From: Limnomonas spitsbergensis
Taxonomy: Eukaryota; Chlorophyta; Chlorophyceae; Chlamydomonadales
DNA length: 64,000 nt
Direction of reading: 5' to 3'
NCBI GenBank assembly: GCA_037349105.1
Contig: JAYJMM010000118.1
Location: 868,001 to 932,000, forward strand
The notes under the pieces are model-generated. The model was not told where the DNA came from, did no database searches, and saw only the letters and a program-made list of their open reading frames with translations. How positions within the stretch are numbered: position 1 is the first letter of the stretch; every line of letters starts with the position of its first letter. A program made the translations under genes and the position numbers. Of the stretch, positions 1 to 11,200 are shown one piece after another.

Positions 1-249
1 ACCAACATTTACCAGTCGTCATGAATGATCTTCCATGCCGCAATTGTAATCACAAGAGCTCATATCCAATCTTACGCGATACTTTTAGTCTAGCCTTGCC
101 GCTCGTACGCCCGTCACGATATTGTCACGATCTACTCTGGATTTTACTTGCACATTTTGCGGGCCGAACCTCCTTTCAATGGGCCTGTCACTTAAAGGGT
201 CGGACGAGTCCCCCCAAACAACCTCCTTGCGTCCACATCTCCTTTGCAG

Positions 250-708
250 GAAAGTTGGACGCCATCAATGTGCCTCCCAAGGATGGGACGACAGACAAAA
301 CCTTTCACACACTGTTCAAGCTTATCCTGCGCAAGGTCATGGAGGTGTATTAGCCAGGGGCCATCGTGATGCAGTGTGGTGAGCTGGAACGGTAATGAGG
401 GTGGGCAGCAGTTCCACACATGCCCTGAAATTTCTCTCCCTCTTGGTGTGGCTCATGGCCAGCAATGGTTCATAGCTTTTGACTTGCTCCGCGTTGCCTC
501 ATCTTTCATTCCTTGCAAGGTCGCTCTTCCTTGTCTTGCGTGCATGGATCCCATGGCTGCTTCATGCACCTCGTGATTGTTTTCAGTGTTGGTCCCCTTG
601 TCTCAGGTGCTGATTCTCTTCCACATGACCGGCACGGCTGCCTCAACATGTCACTCAAGGGTCATGGCTTCATGAAGGAGTTTGGCATCCCCATGCTAAT
701 TACAGGAG
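250..708 (+). pseudogene. Histone deacetylase (RPD3/HDA1-class) fragment, disrupted
   Basis: Two exon-like blocks match the region of class I histone deacetylases around the conserved CGADSL motif. Block 1 (250-378) reads as the KLDAINVPPKDG...KVMEVY segment followed by PGAIVMQCG. Block 2 (607-708) reads [20 protein letters not shown] and then a stretch ending in MLITGG, just before the GGGGY motif expected in the family. Splice sites are intact (acceptor before 250, donor at 379, acceptor before 607, donor at 709) and the phases join. However, codon 351-353 is TAG exactly where the family has the Gln of YQPGA. About four residues are also missing after KGH, and no following exon (GGYT.RNVARCW) is visible downstream. 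The 5' part would lie outside the window. A pseudogene is most likely; a sequencing error at one base cannot be excluded, but it would not explain the other losses. Confidence 0.72.
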
Positions 709-2154
709 GTGAGAGCCTGAGGGGAGGAATGTCATGTCAGCAAGGTGGTCATATGAGGTAGGGGGCTGAGAAGGAGGCTAGATCAGCTAGATGGTTGAGA
801 CATGGCTTATTTAGTGCCCTCAACTGGGGGAGTGTAGCTGGGGGGAGGGTTATGGCCAGCCAAGCTTTGGCCACCAGTCGTTGGCCGATCCAGGTTTGGT
901 CCCTATTCCAAGCCCACAGGGCGGCCACCTTCAGCACTGATGCGAGATGGAAGAAGGATCTGGGATTTGTTTACGTCCTGTCAGTGGTCACCCACTGCCA
1001 TAACTTGCCCCAATTTGTGCAGCCATTTTTTAATTCAATGCTGAAACAGCTTTATAATGCTTCCCTAGCAGGTCATTGAATGCATCCGGCGGGACGTTTA
1101 AAAGCTTACGGCACCTGGCCCATGCGCCGTCAGTGCAGATGCAGGATGTGCCACCTGGCAGCAAGATTCGAAGGTGTGTGGTCATAATTCTAGATGCTAT
1201 GGCAATATAACTGTATGAGGCTTGAGATATGCAATGAGCTGAGGGATGCGCTTTTAACATGGATGATTTTGCCCGCACAAAGCTCTGCTGGGATGGATCT
1301 GAGGGTGTTTCATTGGCCTGCTCTAGGTTTGACTACTACGATGGGGGGCCACCACTGCAGGAGCGTCTTGGCAAGTATGCCCGGCAGCATCTCATCACCC
1401 GAGAGGAACTTGAGGAGGACTATCAGAGAGGCTTTAAACAAAGGTTGCATCCTGATCGTGCAGACATTGTACAAGAGGTCTGGGCCTAGATGCGGTTTTG
1501 CGGACAAGCCTATAAAGCTGCTCTTGCCTGCATGGTCCTGGCCACGGAGCCATGGTCCTGGCAGCATTCTTTTCTATTACTCAGCTTGGGTCTTGAGTAA
1601 TACATAAATATTACGGACTTCGTGCTTGCGTCCTTCACAGAAACGGCAGGGAGGCAACTTCACAAGCCATGAACGCCCGTTCGATGAGAAGGTCATGGGT
1701 TCATGAGGTTGATGCCTACGCAAAGTTATAAATTTATAATGAACGAATTCCAGGCACCCTCTCTGTGGCGGGGTGGGCAACTGCACTATCTTGACATAGG
1801 TTGTTGATTTCTGCTGCAGTGATTTCAAGAACAAGGGGACGAGACTGAGACAAAACACTTGAAGGCAAAAATATGGACAACAGCTACTAGATGGTACACA
1901 GCTAAAAAGATGTTGAGTGCAAAGCCAGTGCTTCCAGAAATGACCATCGCAGTCCTGAGCTAAGAAAGTGTGAGGTTCATCAACACTTCTGTGCCGCTAT
2001 TAAGACAAGCTGTTCCGGTCTTTTTCCAGAACGGCAAGCTATTGTGATTCATGATCAGAAGAACGCAGCAACAAAGGAGATCCGGAAGGTAAAATAGAAA
2101 CCAACCTAAAGTACGGACGCACGCAGGGAATTTCTCTGGTGATTTCTCAAGGCC
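709..2154. other. Stretch without a recognisable gene
   Basis: No conserved domain is seen. The only open segment of note is 1259-1489 (+), about 76 codons starting at ATG. It has a natural-looking composition with several Asp, Glu and Arg residues near its end (LITREELEEDYQRGF). It could be an exon of an unidentified gene or a chance ORF. The rest is A/T-richer DNA with no coding periodicity that I can see. Confidence 0.4.
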
Positions 2155-4928
2155 CTACTCCTTGCCATTCTCAAAAGCTAGGGCAGGCGTCTCCTTGCCA
2201 CCCCCATGAGCAGCAGCAGGCTCCTCCTCACCATGTACCAGAGCTGCCACAGCCTTCCTCGAACATGAACTGGGACCTCGGGCTGTATCATCATCAGGAT
2301 CCAAATCCCCATCAGCCTTATCACGCTGGCTTTTCTTCTCCTTGCGTTTGTCCTTGCGGTCCCTCTTGTCACGCTTATGGTCATCCTTGTCCTTGTGGCT
2401 GCTTCCACCCTTCTCCCTCTCTGGCAGCATATCCTTGGACCTGTCTTCCTCAGCAGCCTCTCTTGACTTAGTTGACGCCACTGCCTCCTTTATGGCAGGC
2501 TCTTTCTGACGATCCCCGTTGATGGATGTTTCCACCTTGGATCGCTTTGCATCCTCTTTTTTACCATCACCACTTCGGCTGGCATCACGGGGCTTGCGAG
2601 GTGTACGATCCCCATCCTTCTCTTTCTCGTCTCTGCGACGCTCTGGTGTGCGGCTCCTGATGGGGAAGGGGGCCGTACATTGGGGATTGTAAAAACAAAA
2701 TGTGTACCAGTATTACCAAGCTGCTGCCTAAATTCATGGAGGGAGCTAAGACAATTAAGTCAGGTCCAGGTTCAGACAACTCGAAGCTGGTGGAAAAGGG
2801 CAGATTACAAGCAAGCGTTTTGTCATGTAACACAAGCTTGCAGGCCGTTCCAGCATACAAATGAGAATCGCCTTGGCAATGCAGGAAATATCTCGTACCT
2901 GCTCTTCCTGCTGCGCCGTTTTTCTCTGCTGCTGTCCCGCAGCCTAGCACGGTCCCTTTCTCGTTGCCGCTCCCTCTCTCGTTCCCGATCGCGCTCGCGC
3001 TCACGCCTGTCTCTCTCCCGGTGTTCCATATCCCGTCGGTCCCGCTCTCGACGCTCCTGCTCACGCCGCTCACGCTGCTCCTGATCACGGTCCCGCTCTC
3101 GACGCTCCCGTTCATGTCGTTCACGATCCCTAGACCTTGACGGGCGCCTGGAAATGATACAAACAAGGCCGGCAAGGGTAAGCTAAGGATCTGCAACAAG
3201 CATTGGCATGTCAGCCTCTCCAACACACACACACACACACATATACAGACACGTGAGCTCGTATTCTGCCACAGGGGTCAAAGTAGCTAAGAAGCACAGA
3301 GTGCAATAGTGCATTCATTCCACACGTCTGCAATTTGCAGCCTGACCTTACACACCTGTCTCTGCTCTTATCTCGTTGTCCTTTTCCCCTGCTCCTGCTC
3401 CTGCTGCTATCACTGCTGCTGCTGCTGCTGATACTCCGGCTGCGGCTGCGGCGGGCTGATCCTCCCGCAGCTACGGCGCCGCCTCCAGCCAGCTTTCGAT
3501 TCAGCCGCTCCGCAGCCGCCTCGGCTGCCCTCTGAGTGTTGTCTTCAGGAGTGCGCCCTGCCGCTTTGTTAGTTCTTGCCAAAGCACGCATGGCAGCAAC
3601 CTGATGCGCAAGTTGCTGGTTGGCTGCCATCTGAGCCTGTAAGAAGTGAAATGGAGCATCCATTTCATTCAGTGAGGGCTTACAGTTATATCACCAAAAT
3701 GATGCATGTTCAATACTATGGTACATGACAGTGTCAAGCGTCAATCAATTCCATCAATAAGCAAAGCAACTTAAACAGCGCCTCATCTGCCCCCTTTCAT
3801 CACTCAACAACTTACCTGCATCTGCTGTATCTGCTGCATTTGTTGCAGTTGCTGCATCTGCTGCATTTGCAACAGCTGCGGGTCCATCGTCACACCACTT
3901 GGCGAAGATGTTGGCGCTGATAGCGAAGGGTTAGCTTGCAAGACTGGTACTGCTGACATTACCGAGACAGCGCCGGCCATAGAGCTGGAGGTGGGATCAT
4001 AAGTGATCCCATTCTGGACTTGAAGCTGGCGATCGCCCACTGACATGCCGGACATCTTGATGGCCTCCTCAGCGTCAGCAACTGTTGAGTACTCGATGAT
4101 TAACATAGCAGAGGCTCCCTCCCCTGCCTGCTTGATGTCCTTGATCCTGCCTGCGATGGAGAAAAGCTGCCGGTGATGCTCCCACGAGACAGATGGGCTC
4201 ATGTTGGTTATATAGACGGTTCGCATGGCAACGTCTGAGTGAGCTGTTACCCCCGCCACTGCCTGCTTTGCTGCCGCTGCCATGGCCGCCACTGCTGGGT
4301 CCAGAGAGATCGCAGGTGCAGGCATACCGCCTGCAGCACTAGCAGCAGCTGCCGCTGCAGCTTCCGCCGCTGCAGCTGCCTCTGCTGGGTCAATGGGGTT
4401 GGAGAAGAATACCGGGAAAGGTGAGCCGGCGATGGGCAAGTAGTTTACATCGATGGCGAGGAAGTAGTTGCCCTTGACAGGCACAGTGTACGTGGCTGTG
4501 TATGTGCCGTTTCCGTTGTCCACCACCATGGCATGGATAGGGGAATCAAGAACCATGGAGCTGCTTGCTGGGCTGACCCTCACCACCACCTCATCTCCTC
4601 CCTTATGCAAGCGCCGCCCCCAGTGGTCTTGCGCGTAGAGGTACAGGCTGACCGGTGCACCAGCGCCTGAGCCAGAGAAACCAGGCCCTGACACTTTGCA
4701 CTTGGCAGGGTCCACATCGCCTATGTCTTTCGGCGGCGCGCAGTCTGAGTCGTCGCTGTCATCGCTGCCTTCATCCTCAGACGATGACTCTGCTGCTCTG
4801 GATCCGGGAACGACCAGCGTGCCAGCTGACGCAGGACAGCTGCCGCCAGGTTCTTCTCGAACGCGGTCTTCATCCGGACCCCCTTCACCTGCAGCAAGGG
4901 GCCCAACAGATGCCTCTGTATGGGACAT
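2155..4928 (-). CDS. Filamin-repeat / RRM / RS-domain splicing-type protein
   Basis: Four exons (4928-3816, 3636-3356, 3147-2899, 2656-2155) join in phase to give 714 residues ending in TAG. Residues about 71-177 form a filamin-type Ig repeat (VSLYLYAQDHWGR, DNGNGTYTATYTV, IAGSPFPVFF). Residues about 235-308 form an RRM (RTVYITNMSPSVSWEHHRQL, then AMLIIEYSTVADAEEAI). A Met/Gln run follows, then an Ala/Arg helix, an SR stretch, a long Arg-Glu/Arg-Asp repeat tract and a Lys/Asp/Arg-rich tail. The N-terminus is acidic with Ser/Asp runs. RRM plus RS/RE tracts points to a nuclear pre-mRNA splicing role; a filamin fold ahead of the RRM is less usual. ATG 4928 was chosen because a stop lies in frame just upstream, and an AG acceptor near 4971 suggests an intron in the 5' UTR. 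The function is inferred from domains only; I do not recognise a named orthologue. Confidence 0.86.
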
Positions 4929-5297
4929 ATCACGTGCGTGCAAGTCTTGAGACTCCACCAGATATTAACACCTGCACGGAAGATCGCAGTTAAGCCTAAG
5001 AAATAAACGACATCAGGAGCGTCACATGCATAATTTAAAACATTTCAGAGCTGGCGGTGATCATCCCTCAAAGGTACCTGCTTGAGACCTTGAGTACGAC
5101 CTTCAGCTCCTTCAGCCTTGCCTTAGCTCCACGGCGAGGATAATGGCTGATTAAAATGTGAGCTAATTGTTTCTAGGCCTAATCAGTAACTCCCCGCCAA
5201 CATTTCTGCCAACATGACCATGCAGACAGGCAAGCCCCTGCGCGAAAGAAAGGAATGCTGAACAAATTTTTGATCTGACATAGATCTTCCATTCAAA
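4929..5297. promoter_or_regulatory. Shared intergenic region of a divergent gene pair
   Basis: Only 369 bp separate the ATG of the RRM/RS gene (4928, -) from that of the large helical protein (5298, +), so both promoters and 5' UTRs must lie here. A probable 5'-UTR intron of the minus gene (acceptor near 4971) takes up part of it. No convincing TATA box is visible. Confidence 0.45.
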
Positions 5298-8200
5298 ATG
5301 CCTCGCCCTGCCGCACAAAGAGCGCGAGGCAAGTCGACATCCGCCAAGTTTCTGTCCGATGCAGCACAGCTCGTGGCTGCCGTTTCGCTCTCGAGAACAG
5401 GCCAGCAGCAGTCATTGCTTGACAATCAGCAGGTTCAAACAGCCATCTTCACCTACTGCTCCTCCCTGCAGCAGCTGTTCCCGCAAGACGCACCTTACCC
5501 TGCGGACAAGGCAACGGAAGTAGTGATCCATGTGACTGATATCGATCTGCTCCACACTATGCTGACGCTGCTGAGAGCCATCACCCCCTCATCACTTCTG
5601 GAGAGCCCTGGGTGCTCTGACCCTGCCTGTGGCGACCAAGCATGCGGGCCGCCAGAGATCGCGCCAGTGCTTCTCATGGCATTCAACATGACGACAAACC
5701 TCATTATCTCATGCGATGACACCGACGCACAGGACAATGCATATCGCAAGCTCGTTGACTCGCAACTGGTGAGCAGGATATCCCCATCCCTGGCCTCCAG
5801 GTATCCAAGTGCACCTAGTACCCAGACCCAACTGAACCCCCTAACACCCCCCTAACACGGGCAGCGAGCCCCTACCCAAACATCAGACTGTAAGACGTGT
5901 AGACGGCGGAGCAACATTGAGCTGGAGCTATGCGTCATATGATTTCAATGAAAATTGTCCAGGTGTTTTGGTGCAGCTCACCTAATTTTTGAGCCAGGGC
6001 CCCTAAATCCCATCAGCTGCCGGAGTGCTTGAGCTGCGGTCTTGGTCCACTTTTCCCGGTCCATTCATGCCCTAGGATTCACAGCCCAGTATTGCCCACA
6101 GAGTATACTGCCTGCAGCAGCCTGGGAGGCTGGGATAGACTGCAACAGATGCAGCCGCTTGGCGCTCCTTTCTCTATCAGCCTGGAGTCTCACCGGTGCT
6201 ATCTAGTGCTATCCTCAGCCTGGATCCTGTCTCTACTGATGCCTGACATCCTCTGCAACTCATGATGACAATCTCCTCTGCCTGTGCCCTCCTGCCACGA
6301 CACGATGCCTAGCACCTGCGCCGGTGCCCCTACATGCATGTCATGCGCCTGTCCTGATGCCCTACTCACGCGCCTGTTGCCACGTAAGGCCAGCTCCCTG
6401 GTCGACCTCACTGAGGTTGCTGCGTCACTACTGCGAGCTAACCCGCGGGACCTGGCCGCGATTGCGGGCGCGGACCACGCCCTGGCCACATGCCTGGACA
6501 CTCTGCAGCACTTGATTATGTGGTGAGCACTGCCCATGTGCCCTGTCTTTGGTGGAGCTGTTCACACCTAGGGTATATGCACATTCTTCTGTCCAAGGCT
6601 GGTGGCATGTATGAGAAACATAGGGTGGCTTTCTGCAGATAAGAGGGGAGAAATACTGTCCATAGGAAGCTGAGGGGGCCCTATATGCCCCTCTATGACA
6701 GGTCAAAGAGGGCCCTACATGGTGGCTCAGAGTGGCGTGTATGGCGCCATGGTAGTTGAGAACGGTGTATCGCGTTTGAGAAGGGGTAGGGCTTTGGCGG
6801 CTTAGAAGTGGGGGGTAGGGCGATTAAAGCCGGTAGCAGAGTTTGCGCTTGTAGCAGCAATGGATCTGTAACCACTGGGTGCCCTGAATGGCGTAAATGA
6901 GGCCAAGCATGGAAACTTAAAACAAGCATTAAGGGGCCTGAGAGCCAGGGAAACATGGTGCACGAGGTAAGGGACCCTACGCAGCTGGGCAACGGCCCTT
7001 TTGACTTGGACCCTCCAACACCATGGCAGGACCCAAGCTGGAGGGCAGGAGGATGAGGATGCTGACTCCAGCACACACTGCTGCGTGGTCCTTGCCAAGC
7101 AGCTGGAGGCGCTGGGCTTCATGCCGCGAGCCTGTGCCCTGAACGAGGCTCTGACGTTGGCGCTGGTGGCTACAGAGCCGCAGGGGAGGCAGAGCCTGAG
7201 GACACGGGGCACGGACGCACCAATCATGAGGCTCGTGCAGGTATGGCATGTTGTGTCAAGCTGTTCTGTTGAAGTTGTATGCTTTAAGGTGCATTGTTGC
7301 AGGATGGTGTGCATGGACAAGTGCTTGTGTCGGTTGATGAGTTCCTGTCCTTCAGCACCATGCACTCTGTCTCTGGATTACCATGTGACACGGCATTGGT
7401 AGAAGAGGAATTATATGCGACACCTGTCCTAGCGTGTGTGGCTGGCCCTGCTCCGCAACCTGCTGTGTCAAGTGAGCATCTCTTTCCTGTGTCAGAGTTG
7501 GTTTGACCTCAAGCCCTAAACCCTTTGCTGCTCCAGGTGTGGTGTATGCTGGATCAGGTCCATCCTAAGACTGGCATATCTGTTCTCGACACGCCTGTGT
7601 TGTACGACAGCACTTTCAGGTGGGCATTAAGTCATCAAGGGCAGACACCTGTCGCCTGCTGGGCTGAGGCATGTCATGAATCATGATCAGCCTAGGCCCG
7701 GCAAGGAGCAGGTGCGAGCATTTGATGGATGGTGATTCATCCAGGGCGCACACCTGATCCATGCTGGATATTTACCAAATGCACGAAATGTCAAGCTGGC
7801 CAGGCCCGGTGAATTTCAATATCCCATTCCATCCTGTTTATCTCTCATTAAGCCTGTCAGCTGCCTTGGTTCCAATGTGGGTTATTATCGGCGCATTCTG
7901 GCTTCCCGTCACAGTACCCAGCATGACCCACACTTCAGTTATATTTAGCAGTCTTCAGCCAAATTCAGCCACATCCTGGCAGTCAGCTTAGGGGACATGG
8001 TGCAGTAAGCCCTATTTCTAGGGCCACCGTCCATCAGCCGGTCAAACCTCAATCTTGATGGCGGCCAAACAGCCGGCCCACAAAGCCTGCCTGGAGCATG
8101 TTCAAACGTTGTCGCTGGTCTCTCCTACTCCTCTGCCTTAACGTTGTTTAGGATGGCTGCCCGCGCTGCTCTCAAACTCGGCGCAAAGCTGCCTGCGTCG

Positions 8201-11200
8201 GTGGTGTCTGCAGCTGCTGGACCTATTGCCCCTGGGGGCCTGCCTCGCGTGCAGGAGCTGCGGCCACACTGGCAGGTGGCCACCGCTTGCCGCTCAATAC
8301 TTCTCGAGGCCATACGGTCAGGCTGTGCGCTTCTTCAGGTCTGTGTCTGTGTGGCAAGGGACAGGAACTTATTATAGACTCGAGACAAAATGTATCACTG
8401 TAATTCGATATAAATGACAGTTTTCCCCTGCAACAAGCCCCTTGGTCCTTATAACAGCAGTATAGGTTATGGAGGAGACCCAATCGCCTTGTAACGAAAA
8501 GCCTAGAGCATTAAGCATGCCTACTCATCTCAGCACCCTTCACCTCCTTGCTTCTCGTCCACCTGCCAAGCTAGTGTATATCGGCGCCGCCTCTGCACCT
8601 GGCGTTTGTGTGCTGATAGAATTTGCCAAGATCTGGGGCTGGTCAGCTGTCTTCAGAAACAATTATTGGTGCGGTACCCCAGAGGAGCCCGAGGCGACCG
8701 GCCAGTGACCAGCACCTGCAGGGGGCTTGGTGAATAGATTCCATAGGCTCCTGTCATTTATGTCTGCATGGCCCTCCCTTTCAGGTGGGTGTGCCGGGTG
8801 TGGCCGGTAGCTCCCTGGTGTCGCTGCCCATGGCGCAGACCGCGCTGGCGGTGGTGCGGCTTGCTGCTGGATCCAAGAGCGAGGCGGCATCAGTGCAGGG
8901 AGATGCATGTGCTGGATGCGGTGAGGGGCAGTGGAAAGGGGAAGGGAAAGGAGCACTCTCCCTGCCGTTGCATGATCCGGCACATGGGAGCCGACGCTGC
9001 CCCCCCTGCTCCCCTGCACCCTTCTGCTCTGATGCCACCCTCCTCCCAATGCCTGCACTCTAGCCTGGATGGCCCCTCACCCTCCCTCCTCTGTGCTGCA
9101 GTGCTGATGAATCTGGCCATGCAGGCGTGTGCTCTGGGCAGCGATGTGGCCCTGCTGCTGCCTAGATCGCAGGCAGGACTGCTGGCGGAGGATGCGACCG
9201 GGCTGCTGGTGGTCATGCAGGTCAAGGCCATGGGCAGGAGCAGAAGTGGGTGTTGGGACTGGGTGGGGGGAGGGGGCAGGGGCAGGAACGTGAGGGCTTC
9301 AGGGAGAAACTGGGCGCTAGGCAGGGGCAATGACCTGCCTGGGCACGCGTCAGATGTCTTTGGCAATTTGTAGCCCTTCCAAGCAAGATCGCTTTTCCAA
9401 GCAAGATAATATCAACGCTCTCGACGCAGCCGGTTTGTTTTGTCTCTGCAGCATCTGGCAGGCTGCCCAGTTCAGGTCTAGGGCTTCAAGTCTCTACTCC
9501 GTAGCCCTTCGTTTCTGCAGTCTTTATCAGGCTGCGGTCTTTAGCAGGGAGCATATCAGGCGCGCTCTTGTTGCAGACCTCCAGCTCAGCAATATACATT
9601 CCCCCGTTCCCCGCAGCTGTCCCTGTCGCGGGCGCACCCGTCGACGACTGCAACAGCGGCGAGGTGGACTGGGCGCTGGCGGACGCAATGCTGGGCCTGC
9701 TGCTGTACACCACAGGAGGCATGCCCAGCGTGCTCAGGGGCCGCGTGCAGCGTACTGCGGGTCTGGGAGGGCGGATGCACGGGGGACCCCAGTCGCTGCT
9801 GGCGCACTCGCAGCTGCACTGCGCTCAGCATGCGACCATCTTGAGCGGGGCAGGTGCATGGGGCAACAGGGAGGGGCCTGAGGCAGGGGGGGCAAGGTGT
9901 GGCTGAGGCTGGCTGAGAAAGATATTGAAAATTCTTGAGATGTTTTTGTTAAAATACGAACATAAGGAAATATGGCGCAGGGAAAGGTTGGCGAATGAGG
10001 CGTTAGCGGGACGTTGGAGGAGTGGAAGGAATGCTTTGTGGGATGCAGCAGCTTGGGGGCTCAGCTGTGGAGATGCCCAATCAACTCGATCAGTGTTCTG
10101 TCTTTCTCCCTCTCCCTCCCTCCTACCCTCCTGCCCTCCCTCCCTCAGGGTGTACTCTTCCTCTGTGACACCTGCCCCCCCCCCCTCTTGCTCACTTTGT
10201 AGCTCCTGGATCTCCCTCAGAGGCATCGGCCGCCTACGCAATGCTGCCCTCCAAGCGCCTGCTGCGCTGTGTGGAGGGTCTCCTGCGTGTCCCCGCTCCC
10301 CTGCCTCAGCAGCCTCAGCAGCAGCCCGACGGCGCCCCGCTGGAGGACGGGGTAGACACTGCTCCGCCACCTCCGCCGCGCCCGGCAGTGCGTGCGGCGC
10401 ACTTGGGGTGCCTGGATCTGGCCACAGTTCTATATTCGGCACCCGAGGGGTGGATTGGCACCGACCTCGTCTCCCTGTGCGCGACTGTCAGGTGTGTGAT
10501 GCTTGGGGGACGATGCCGGCATAGAAAAGGAGAAGGAGTGGCTGATATGTGTGAACGGCCCGTGCAAGTGTCTATAGACAAGGACTGGAGCAACTCCAGG
10601 AGCCTGGACAAGTATGGCCCTGTAGGTAGGCTGCAGTAGAGAACGAGTGCTCCCACTCCCAAAGCCAGTGTGTATAACCCTGCTGTCATGTTGCTTATTT
10701 CCTGTTCCTTCAGGACGTCATTTTTTGGCTTGTTCGATCTCAATGACCTCATCATCTGTAATTGTGTCTACCTACAATCCTGTTGCTCATTACCTGACCC
10801 TTCAGGAAGACATGCTCCGGCCTCTTGGAGCCGCAGCTGATGTCGCTGCATCCTGACTCAGCCGCGGAGCTGGTGATGAAGCTGTGTCACCTGCTGCTGG
10901 AGACGCTCAGCACCAGACAGGGTGTGCTGCCTCCAGGTTAGATCCAGGGCTGGGGAGAGGCAGGGACAGGGTGCAGCATACAGCTCTTCTGGTGGCAGGT
11001 TCCCATCCCCCAGCAACCTTGGGATGTCTGGGTGCTGTATGAGCACCCCACTGCCTACCGTATTCAGAGCCAGCATCTCAGATTGTTTCAAATGCCGAGG
11101 TGCTGTCCCTGGACCGGACTTCTCTTGTCTTGACTTGCACATGCACTCATAAGTCATAACACCTGTCACCCAAACACGCAATCATAGAGCCCACGCGGCC

